Source: Jackrogersella multiformis (taxonomy: Eukaryota; Ascomycota; Sordariomycetes; Xylariales; Hypoxylaceae). Taken from it: a stretch of 64,000 nt of DNA. Under the pieces are notes generated by a model. That model was not told the origin of the DNA. It made no database searches and was given only the letters and a program-made list of their open reading frames with translations. This document shows, one piece after another, positions 46,127-55,441 of the stretch. The stretch is from positions 1,984,001 to 2,048,000 of the forward strand of contig CADCXD010000004.1 in the NCBI GenBank assembly GCA_902806575.1, in the 5' to 3' direction. Position numbers and translations under genes: made by a program. Numbering within the stretch: position 1 is the stretch's first letter; every line of letters begins with the position of its first letter.

Positions 46127-46717
46127 TTAAGTGGCCGAGGATGAGTTATGTTCATTCTCCATGACGGCCTCTGAGTGAGCTTGCATTGCTGGCGCATGCT
46201 CTGTTGGTATTCGGACTAAAGTCTGAGGTAGAGGTAATGTATCTTGTTGAGATTTCACTGTAGCCTCGTCTGCGTTTCGCGGAGTCGGGATTTTAGCTGT
46301 GGACTGAGTTAGTACCGCAAATTCTCCTAGTCACCTAGTTACCTAGGTACCTGAGATTAGACTCGGATATAGGCATACCTGACGCCATATTGATAGCCCG
46401 GAGGACATTATGCCAGTTGCTCACCACCGTCGCAATTGCTATCACGTTCAAGTCAGTCAAGAAGTCAAATCGCCTATGCGGGCGCTCGCACCTTCTGTTC
46501 CGTCTGATAGAGTAGCAAGCTTTTGTTCTAGAGCTTCCATCTGGTTTGCTACAGCTGCACTGAGATCTCGCAAGTCCTTTAGGTTTTCAAGCTCTGCTTT
46601 CTTCTCGTTGACTCGGGCAACAAGCGCCGGAGAGTGTCCTGTAGACTGGGTACCAGGATTGCTCGAAGTAGAAGCCTGGCGCAGATGGCTGGGAATCCCA
46701 CGTGAGGAAAATGCCAT
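46127..46717 (-). CDS. dad2: DASH complex subunit DAD2
   Basis: Subunit of the fungal DASH/Dam1 ring, which links kinetochores to spindle microtubules. Exons 46492-46717, 46379-46438 and 46127-46296 (introns 53 and 82 nt) join to 151 residues. The N-terminus MAFSSRGIPSHLRQ is followed by the family's coiled coil ARVNEKKAELENLKDLRDLS, then ANQMEALEQKLATLSDGTE; exon 2 (60 nt) adds ATVVSNWHNVLRAINMAS, the second conserved block. Exon 3 encodes a disordered tail with the conserved-looking LPLPQTLVRIPTEHAPAMQ. Taken alone, exon 1 would run into an intron and stop, so the gene is easily mis-annotated as an 86-residue protein. It is divergently arranged with shugoshin. Confidence 0.92.
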
Positions 46718-47459
46718 CTTGATGATGCTTAATGGTGTTCTGTAGTCTCAGAAGTAATAGGTATAGATTGATTAACAATGGTTGAAATCATGTACGAATC
46801 AGAGCAGGTATTCTCAGAAATAAATAAAAAAGGTGGGGAAATATTAATGCGCTGTCCAATAGAATTTCTTAAAGTTGAGGTAGGTTATCAGAGAAGAACA
46901 CATGTATTCAGCTACTACGTAGGTACTTTGTGTCGTGGAGTGATGGATAGAATAGGAAGGTAGGTACACCTGCTGTATGAATATCATTCACGATTCGATG
47001 TCTTAGCATGATGCCTTAAACGACCTGCAATTACAAAGTTTTATCGATACCTAATTTCTATGCGTGTGTTACCAGCCTACCTAAGTATACCTAGGTACCT
47101 GAATATTTTAGTGTGATTGGCGTGACACGAACATGTCAGCATGTGAAGGTTAGCGTATCAACCCCTGTTGATAAAATAAAATGGTCATAGCTTCGAAACT
47201 ATAACCCATTCGGAAGTTTGTTGACATTCACTGTGGAGACAAATCCCTTGCCAACTCATTTCGCCCACCAAAACCTTTTGAAATTCTTCACCGCATTTCA
47301 ACAACCAGCACCTATTGTCTTGCATGTTAGTTTTTCCGAACGACGAGTCCAACTATTCATTCGCTGCTGAAGGGACCTTCTGCATGATACCTAGACTTCA
47401 AGACTATTTCTACAATACTTAAATAGTCTCCAATTCCCGCCGCCTGATGAATCTTTGCG
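46718..47459. promoter_or_regulatory. Shared divergent promoter of dad2 and sgo1
   Basis: 742 bases separate the divergent start codons of DAD2 and shugoshin, so both promoters must lie here. A GGTA/TACC palindromic tract (TACCTAGGTACCT) occurs near 47088-47100. I saw no MluI cell-cycle box (ACGCGT) in this interval; one copy lies at 47505-47510 at the end of sgo1 exon 1. Confidence 0.6.
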
Positions 47460-47497
47460 ATGGCACGACTGAACGAACCAATGGTGTCAACAGATAG
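47447..47497 (+). promoter_or_regulatory. Upstream ORF overlapping the sgo1 start
   Basis: An ATG at 47447 opens a 16-codon frame (MNLCDGTTERTNGVNR) closed by TAG at 47495-47497. It is out of frame with the shugoshin ATG at 47460 and overlaps it, so ribosomes starting here would miss the main start. Confidence 0.4.
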
Positions 47498-49756
47498 CGT
47501 AGAGACGCGTATGTCCCCTGAACAAACCTACCACTCCTTAGCATCGCATATAGGCTAACATCTATCTTACAGTACGTCGAAAGTTCCTACGCCAGAATCG
47601 GGATATAGCGAGAATAAATTCGACCCAGTCACTCAAAATACGATCTTTGGAAAATGAGTGTGTCCGTTTATTATCCGAGAACCTCGACCTTCGAGGACAA
47701 GTATTGCGGCTTCAAACCGAATTAGAGGAGAGCAAAGCACAAAAGATTGCCGACCATGCTCTCGAGATCAAGGAGAAGATGGAAGCCCAACTGGCTGAGT
47801 GGGGAACTATGCTTGCGAGTTTAGGACACGAGCCGATACCTAAGAGTCGATCGCCTCGAGAACCAAAGAAGGCAAAACATCGATCAAGCATTGGTCGCAT
47901 GAGTATGTCCGAATGGAAAAGAAGGGATACAGTGGGCTCTATGAAGGACTTAGAAGCTGCTGCAGCCCAAGAAGGTAGACTGCCTCCAATCTGGGAGAAT
48001 AAGCCATGTCCCCGTGAAACATTAACGTGAGTTACACCTATCAAAGAGACAAGTAACACATGCTAATGATTTCTGTAGCCGAGATGAGATTCTTGCGTTA
48101 CGCTCTGTAGTGGACGATAACGACGATTCTCCAGATCTTGGCCCCCCACCAGTATCGCGTTTCGTTGATGAGGATCCTGTTAAGATTGATATACCCGCAA
48201 GGCCTGTCGTAACTACGCCGGATGACTCACCCCTAGAGAAAGCGTCGTCAAAGGTTGAGTTTAAACGAGAACAACCTCCAGTTCCCAAAGCGGATGAACA
48301 GAAAGACGAAAAGGTTACAGATACAACTGCAAGCAACATCGAATCCCAACAGGCGAAGGCAAATACAACAACCGAATCCCAGTCTTTCGATCAAGTTGCT
48401 AAGGCCGGCCTGAAGAGGAAGCTGAGGGACGAGGACGAGAAAGAGAACGCCGTTGTACCGAAACCGGTGGCTCTAGCCAATACAATCGCAAAGGGTGAGC
48501 CGGAGAAAATCATCGGTGTCAAGGCTCGATCCCTCGGTAGACCGATCAAGCTCCCCTCAAACCGAAAAGAGCCCCGAGATAAATCTTCCGATTCAGTAAC
48601 CCAGAGAAAGCCATTATCCGCGAAGAGTTCGAACGATTATATCAAGTCGCCCAAAAAGACTGCGAAGCCTCCTGTCGTAGGGGAGGTCACGAAGGAGGAC
48701 TTCAGAAAGAATAACTCTACGCCGGTTGAGATATCAGCACCTCCACCCCCTCCGCCAGTGTCAATCGCAAATGTGGAGATCGAGACCGAAACGCTTCCTG
48801 CGGAACCCACCTTTGCCGTACCCGATACTCCGGAACCCACACCAAGGGAGGAAGTTAGAGACACGCCACCTCCTACCGATATCTCATCTAGGGGGGAGAC
48901 ATCGCGCGGCAGCCGTAGAGCCAGGGCCGCCGTCAGTTATGCTGAACCCAACCTTCGTGATAAGATGAGACGGCCTTCGAAGCAGATGCTTGACGCTGTG
49001 GCGGGCGAGGGAAAACACATTCGACGAGCTAGTCAGTCCAAGAAAGACGAGCTGCCTTCCGGCCCTTCATCTGTCGTTAAGTCGGAGGAGAGATCGGGAT
49101 CTTGGAAGGATCTTCCCTCGGCTCGCAGCGCAAGGTCGACCCCGGACATGATGGCTAGCCCCCTGGCTCAGAAGGGATCGAGAAGCTCTCCTTCGGACGA
49201 TCTGCCCACTAGCGTCTTAACAAGCAGGAAAAGTCGACCCTCACCTCTTGCTCTTGGTGAACTAGGCGATGTTGAATCATTATCGTCCAATCGGAGTAAT
49301 ACTACGAAGTCGAATTCTCGGACGGCGAACCGCCGCTTAGATCAGATTGCGGCGCGGGAGGCCGAGGTTGCTAAGATATTTGACGATGAGTCAGATATCT
49401 ACGACGTCCCCCATGCGTCGCCGGGGGATAATCCTAGGCATTTAATGACATCCGATGAGATAAGCAAAAAGACCGGCAGCAGGGGGGCTCGACGTTCGAG
49501 GTCGAGAAGACTCTCTTCGGCGATCCACGAGGACTTAGACGTAGACGCGGAAGACCAGAGCCACGAGAAGGGACCGAAATACACGGGCTCTACCAGGCGG
49601 GTAACCATGGCGGCGTCGAAAGAATCGAAGACCGAACTTGAGAACTCGGGGCTTGATAGCTCCCTAGAAGGAGACAGCTTAGGCAGCTCCTCCCCTGCAG
49701 ACCGAGATGGCTCTGCAAGAGATCGTGTGTCGACGAGACGGAGCATGATGCTATGA
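47460..49756 (+). CDS. sgo1: Shugoshin
   Basis: Protector of centromeric cohesin and sensor of kinetochore tension, recruiting PP2A and the chromosomal passenger complex. Exons 47460-47508, 47573-48026 and 48079-49756 (introns 64 and 52 nt) join to 726 residues. Start is MARLNEPMVST; the exon 1-2 junction gives ETLRRKFLRQNRDIARINS, and the N-terminal coiled coil continues through SLENECVRLLSENLDLRGQ and LQTELEESKAQ, as in the shugoshin N-terminal domain that binds PP2A. Exon 3 begins TRDEILALRSVVDDND and then is mostly Ser/Lys/Glu-rich and disordered. The basic C-terminal shugoshin motif is present: SYAEPNLRDKMRRPSKQML, which in relatives binds phosphorylated H2A. A further ~250-residue Ser/Arg-rich tail follows. 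Confidence 0.93.
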
Positions 49757-50072
49757 GAAAGAAGCTGCATTACATTATGATAATGATTCGTACGGTCGTT
49801 TGAGCAAGTTTTCTGTCGGAGTAATTGTGTATTGATTGAATAATCACCTCGAGCTCCTGTTTTTCAATAGTTCATTATGGCGTTTGGTGTACAATACGTA
49901 CGTACTTTTGACAGTACCCCAAGATACCAATCAAGTCTTCTTAGATATTTTCCAGCAATGACTGTTTTCATTAACCAAGGGTATAATAAATCCTGTTTCC
50001 ATTCATCGTAGGAATACATCTCCTTCATAAGTTAACGTTTTGAGAACTTGTCAATCCATACATCTCCTACGA
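49757..50072. other. Short convergent intergenic region
   Basis: 316 bases between the stop codons of sgo1 and vps29; holds both 3' untranslated regions. No repeat of the GGTA family seen here. Confidence 0.6.
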
Positions 50073-50879
50073 CTACGACGACCCTCCGGTAGGTTCTACA
50101 GGTTTTGTGTATGTCACCTTCTCTACGGCAACGTTCTCCACCCCGTTGTCATCTTTCCTCAGCTGGTAGACGTAGAGTGTAAGTGATATGCCTTGTACCT
50201 GTATTTTGACTGTTAGTCAGTGCCCAAGAGAGTAATCCATTTATCCTTCTGTGCTAAAGTCACCCTCCTTTATCACTAACGACCAACCCACGTAAAAAGG
50301 AAGGGAAGGGGGCGGGTCATGGAAAATGGATATCCGCAACTCACATCCATCAAGCAGAAACTAGGCACCATATCCTCGCCCTCCTTCGCCCAGCCCGTTG
50401 TATACGCGCCTGTGGCACTGCCGGGATTCACAAAGAACTTGTCCATGTACTCAAAGGCGTCGAAACGGTGGGTGCCGCCCCAGCACAGCACGTCCACATC
50501 CAGCTTATTCGCCTCGGCGAGTAGGACATCCGGCTCAGTTGACACCATCGTAAACCCTTCGACAAACCCGATTCGTAGCGACCCGTGCGTTACGACTTGC
50601 GACAGCGGTAGCGACGTCGCTTCCACGTCGAAGCGGCCCTTGACGATTTTCAGGTCGGGGGCGATCGATCGTAGGTACTCGTACGTGGGCTTGTCCGTCA
50701 GGTTACCTAGGCATAGTGTCTGTCCGATCTTTCCGGGAGAGAGGAGCTTCTTGAACTAGAAGATTGCGGAGTCAATATCAGCGCCCGAGGATGGAAGGGC
50801 GTTGTCGTACCTTCTGTGGTATGTCGAGGGCGCGGTCGGGAATGTGGAGGTCCCCGATCACGAGGATTAGGAAGGCCAT
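50073..50879 (-). CDS. vps29: Retromer subunit VPS29
   Basis: Core retromer protein that returns receptors from endosomes to the Golgi, with a metallophosphoesterase fold. Exons 50811-50879, 50345-50755 and 50073-50198 (introns 55 and 146 nt, all phase 0) join to 201 residues. It opens MAFLILVIGDLHIPDRALDI, then FKKLLSPGKI, LGNLTDKPTYEYLRS, VNPGSATGAYTTGW, PSFCLMDVQGISLTLYVYQL and ends VEKVTYTKP. Only part of the phosphoesterase metal site remains: GDLH and GN are kept, but GDFD is GRFD, HGH is EGF and GHTH is GGTH. Animal Vps29 keeps more of these residues; budding yeast also has GGTH, so the loss looks fungal. Function as a scaffold for Vps35 does not need catalysis. Confidence 0.93.
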
Positions 50880-51944
50880 TGGTTATGGATTGATGGAAAT
50901 CCGAGGTCTCCCGCCTTAATTCGGGTTATTATTCGTATGTCCCGAATCGAAAAGGCGCTCTGCCTGCTTAATCGTATAGGAGGAATAAGATGCGTGCCGG
51001 CAGGCAACACCGTCTCAAGGCGCGCGGAGCCAATGCGGTACGAGGACGGTAGATTCGGATATTCCCAAGGTAGGAGTTACTATATGGGTTTGGTGATTTT
51101 ATTAGTTTCAGGCAATTCGCGCGAAATGTGTGCCTTATATTGTCGGATTTGTAGACAGATGCGAAGGTGTATTGAAGATGTTTGTTGAAGCTATCGCCGA
51201 ACCTGCGAGGCTAACGATTAACTCTCAGGGCTCTCAGCTTTACGGGCCCCGCAATTTTAAGCTATCGGTAAGTACCTAGGTAGCTCCTGTCATTACACCC
51301 TAGGTACCTGGATACATATCTAATGGTAAGTAAGTCTGACCTTGGAATTTCCCGTCACTTCCTAACCTCTTTTCTAGTCTCGGGTGAATATGTGGCTGCC
51401 GAAGACGGAGGCCTAGTTACCTACCTACCTAGGTAGGTACCTAGTAAATTTAAGTTTGAAATACCTGCCCAGGTAGGTAGGTAGGTATCTGATATATTTG
51501 GAAAGACCTCGTGCCCAGGTGAATAACTATAGATAGTGGGGACACCTAGTTTAACTATTGCACCTCTGGAAATTTGGAGATTATTAAGAGCCCAGATCCT
51601 ATTAAACCCCTCGGCGCACTTCTCTTCTTATTTTTCTTAAGCTTGTGTTCATTAAGAGGTGGATATAAATGCCCCTTTTCTATACTTGAGGCTTAGGTGG
51701 TGAATATTAACTTGAATTACTTGAATACATTTTTATTTACCTACCTATCCTATCTACCTAAGTAGGTAACTTCAGGGGTAAGCATCCCTTCAGTTCCCCT
51801 ACATAAAAGTTTAACGACTCAAGCTCTACTAAAGCCACTCCTACCTATCCTAGATCTTAATAAAATCTGGCTTACTCAATAACATTGCGGAGGGCTGCCG
51901 CCGGAGCGGTGCTCGGCGATATTCCCCACCGTCTTCTCAAAATA
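50880..51944. other. Divergent intergenic region, VPS29 and aminotransferase promoters
   Basis: About 1.1 kb. GGTA/TACC tracts at 51270-51310, 51422-51445 and 51474-51488, and near 51740-51770; the first and second include perfect short palindromes. No gene supported. Confidence 0.55.
51422..51488. repeat. Palindromic GGTA/TACC tract pair
   Basis: TACCTACCTAGGTAGGTA (51422-51439) is a perfect palindrome identical to the one at 15394. About 35 bases later there is a CCCAGGTAGGTAGGTAGGTA run. Both lie in the promoter region between vps29 and the aminotransferase. Confidence 0.8.
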
Positions 51945-53461
51945 ATGTACAGCTCCAGCTCCAGCTCCAGCTCTAACCCCGCAGCCCGTGTCTCTATTAT
52001 ATCACGACACTTATTAGGCGGCGCCCAATCTCCTGTCAACTTCAGCTTTCCAAGCAACATATCTGTATCTTCCACTCAGGGCCGTAGCTTTTCTTCGTCA
52101 TCTGTCAACATGTCCTCTCAACCCGAACATGCAACCTTGCTCATCCCGGGCCCCATTGAGTTTGACGATGCTGTCTTACAGTCCATGAGTCATTATAGGT
52201 TTGTACCAAAATCATATGTCCAAACACGCTCTCATATATAAGAAAGGCCCTTTCTAACACACGACGACTAGCGAGTCTCATGTTGGCCCGGGTTTCGTTG
52301 CTACCTTTGGCGAGGCCTTGTCGATGCTACGCAAGCTCTTCCAGACCACCTCACCTTCATCGCAACCCTTTGTCATCTCGGGATCGGGAACGCTTGGCTG
52401 GGACTTGGTAGCAGCAAATCTTGTCGAGCCTGGTGAAGATGTCCTGGTTCTCGGCAGCGGTTACTTCAGCAACAGTTTTGCCGACTGTCTCAAGGTCTAC
52501 GGCGCTAATGTCGACCTTCTTCAGGCGCCCGTCGGAGGCCGGCCACAGTTACCCGAAATCGAGAAGGCATTGAAGAGCAAGAAGTACAAGGCGATCACAG
52601 TAACACATGTCGATACTTCGACCGGTGTGCTAAGCGACCTCCAGAAGCTTTCCGCAACGGTCCAGAGCGTTTCGCCGGACACCTTGCTTATTGTGGATGG
52701 TGTTTGCAGTGTGGCTAGCGAGGAGATCGACTTTGATGCGTGGAAACTTGACGGTGTAATAACGGCAAGTCAAAAAGCCATCGGCTGCCCTGCGGGCTTA
52801 TCCATATCGATGTTTAGCGGCAAAGCAATGGACGCCTTCAAAGCAAGAAAGAGTCCGCCCTCATCATACTTTGCCTCTATGAAGAACTGGACACCTAGTA
52901 TGTCATGATTCCTAAGTTTCGAGGCCATTAGATAACATATACTAACTAGTTATATAGTCATGCAGAACTACGAAGCGAAGAAGCCGTCATACTTTGCGAC
53001 TCCGTCGCCACAGCTCATACATGCCCTCCACACAGCGCTAAGCCAGATCCTCACTAAGCCCCTCTCAGATAGGTTTGCTAGGCATCGGGAGGTTTCGGAC
53101 AAGATCAAGAAGGCCGTGGCAGAACTGGGCTTAAAACAAGTTGCCGCTAACCCGGATGATCAGGCCCACGGCATGACGGCTATATACCTACCTGAAACTG
53201 TCAAGGCTACCGATCTACTGCCAAAGCTTGCAAAGAGCGGCGTCGTCTTTGCTGGTGGCATTCACAAGGAAATCGCCACTAAATATGTGCGCTTCGGGCA
53301 TATGGGTGTCAGTGTGGTATGTCTAAGACGCCTTTCTATTAACTGTGATTAGAGATCCGACAAGCTAATTATAACAGACTGACCCTACGAGGACTGATAT
53401 TGATAAGGCGATAGCTGCACTGAAGAGCGGATTAACTGACTGCGGGTATCAGAAAGCCTAA
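51945..53461 (+). CDS. Alanine-glyoxylate aminotransferase (AGX1-type)
   Basis: PLP-dependent class V aminotransferase; AGX1 makes glycine from glyoxylate and alanine. Exons 51945-52198, 52272-52897, 52958-53316 and 53378-53461 join to 440 residues. Core motifs: ATLLIPGPIEF, SESHVGPGFVATFGEALSML, FVISGSGTLGWDLVAANL, ITVTHVDTSTGVLSDL, LLIVDGVCSVASEEIDFD and the PLP lysine in ITASQKAIGCPAGLS (Lys253). Two starts are plausible: the ATG at 51945 adds 55 residues rich in Ser with scattered Arg and no acidic residues (SSNPAARVSIISRHLLGG), like a mitochondrial presequence; the ATG at 52110 (MSSQPEHATLL) gives a 385-residue form, the usual length of the yeast enzyme. The C-terminus (GYQKA) is not a peroxisomal PTS1. 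A close relative, serine-pyruvate aminotransferase, cannot be excluded. Confidence 0.9.
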
Positions 53462-55441
53462 ATCCTCTCGTGTCTAGTTCAGGCGGACTTGGAAAGCCCA
53501 AGGCTAGCGCGAAAAGGCAGTGGTAAATTTCATCTCACTTCGGAAATTTCACAGTAACCACCTCGGAGAAGATATTGGTCAACCGGGGAAAAGACATCAT
53601 GCCGCCTACTCTCACGTTTGAGGCAAACGATAAGGTAAAGGGTTTACGGTGTAACCATTCCACGAGAAAAGGGATAGACTAGAGGATTCAAAGAGCGGGA
53701 AGTGGAAAAAATAGATATCATTATGGTAAATCTATTGGGTGCAGATCTGATTCATTGGATAAAATAACATGATCCATTACCTACTTCTTTGGCCACGTCA
53801 TATTTGACCGCCTTGTTCTCTATGCTTCTCGCCTAATCATAAGGGAGAAGCTAGAACTTATCATATATCATCGGGAACCTACTTTGTAAGATCCCGCAAC
53901 TTCAGCAGCCCAACTATTATTGACATTCCTTGTGTATGACTGTGGCTTTTTCCCGCATGCCCAACGATTCGCGGTGGCAAAAGAGGTAGACGATGATGCG
54001 TACCCTCTGCCTTTCTAAGTAGTCTTTATTCTCTCTCTAGAAATAACCGGATGGTATTGGAGGTTGCAACAACTTAGAGGTTAGAAAGATCTCGAAAAGA
54101 GCACCTACCTAGGTATGTAAACGTGCTCCGATACCTACCGATGCGATTAGATTATGCACACCTAGGTACTATATATTATAAAAGTTCAAATAGACCGTTG
54201 GCTAGTAACTTAGATCATTGGAAGTCTTTTCAACGAAGAAAACACAACTACTTTGGTATATGCCGGTGGTTACCTAGGTACCTAGTAGTGTAAACTTGAA
54301 GCAGCTCGTGGCGCATAGCAACTACACGGAAAGCACTCGCTACCTTATTAATAAGGACGGGAAGGTACACGGCATCAACATTACTTACCTACTTAGGTAC
54401 TTACCTAGGTACCTACCTGGTAAATTGTATATTTTCCAGTCCGAATCAGCGGTGAGCTCTTGATAAAGGAACATTTACCTCCAGCCCCTCCAACCCCTCT
54501 AAGTCGGACAAATTTCAACAAGAGTGCAAGCAAGCAATCATCGACATTTACACCCTCTGGCCATCACGATCAGTTTTACTTACCTAGATACCTGGGTACA
54601 TATTAAATTTGACAACAAAAGTCCTTCCTGCTGATCGCCTTGAGCAAACTGATAATCCTCATTTTGCATTTCGTCCTCGTCTCGCAATAAGGCGTACACT
54701 TGGGCAAACCTCGGCGTTTCGATACCTAAAGCTTTGACACGAAATTGGAGGGGTTATTCAATTTAAGTTGTTAAGTAAGGTGCGGTTACTTCGAAAGCCT
54801 TGTGTGGCACACCAATGACATAATCTGAATCTTTAATACATGATTGGCTCCCGCCAAGTCTATTTAACGCTGCTAACGACGAGTTTCAGCCGCTAAGGCG
54901 CTACAAGACCCAAGTAGCCCAGCCTCTACCTAGGTAAGCTTATTGTACTCTGCCGGGCAAATTTTTAGAGGTAGGTACATTCCTAAGTATCTCTGTGCTA
55001 CTGGGACCTACTTCCAAGCTGGAGGTTCCAAGGTTCCAAATCTAAATGTGTGTACGTAGGTACCTTCCTATGAGATAGCTTTAGACCCAGCTCCAAGAAA
55101 CCAACCAAACCCCACTACCAACTGTACGAAGCAGCCGCTATCATCTCACAGACCCGTCACCTACTGCCTCCCGCGGCCTTCTTTGAATTCTGGTGATACC
55201 TTTTTTTTTCCACAACCCAGCCTAGCAAATCCCTTTCACCAACTTCAACCACTTTACCTACGAACCCCTTTCACTAATCCCTTTCACAACCAGACTTCTC
55301 CTCGTTAACCTGTGAATTATCAAAGCGCAGCTCTCACACAACCATCAACTATATTTCTTCCGACGCACAATTGGAGCGAGGCTTTCTTCGGACTTCTAGG
55401 CGCGTAGCCTACATCATCCTTCCCCCGCCACCTTATTCAAG
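53462..55441. other. Intergenic region upstream of CRM1
   Basis: About 2 kb with no supportable gene. GGTA/TACC tracts near 54100-54115, 54160, 54275-54290, 54389-54420, 54575-54600 and 54925-55070. From about 55100 to 55440 a C/T-rich leader with a T run (55200-55210) precedes the CRM1 ATG. Confidence 0.55.
54389..54420. repeat. GGTA/TACC palindromic tract
   Basis: CTACTTAGGTACTTACCTAG followed by GTACCTACCTGG: overlapping inverted repeats around CCTAGG and GGTACC. About 1 kb upstream of the CRM1 start codon. Confidence 0.7.
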
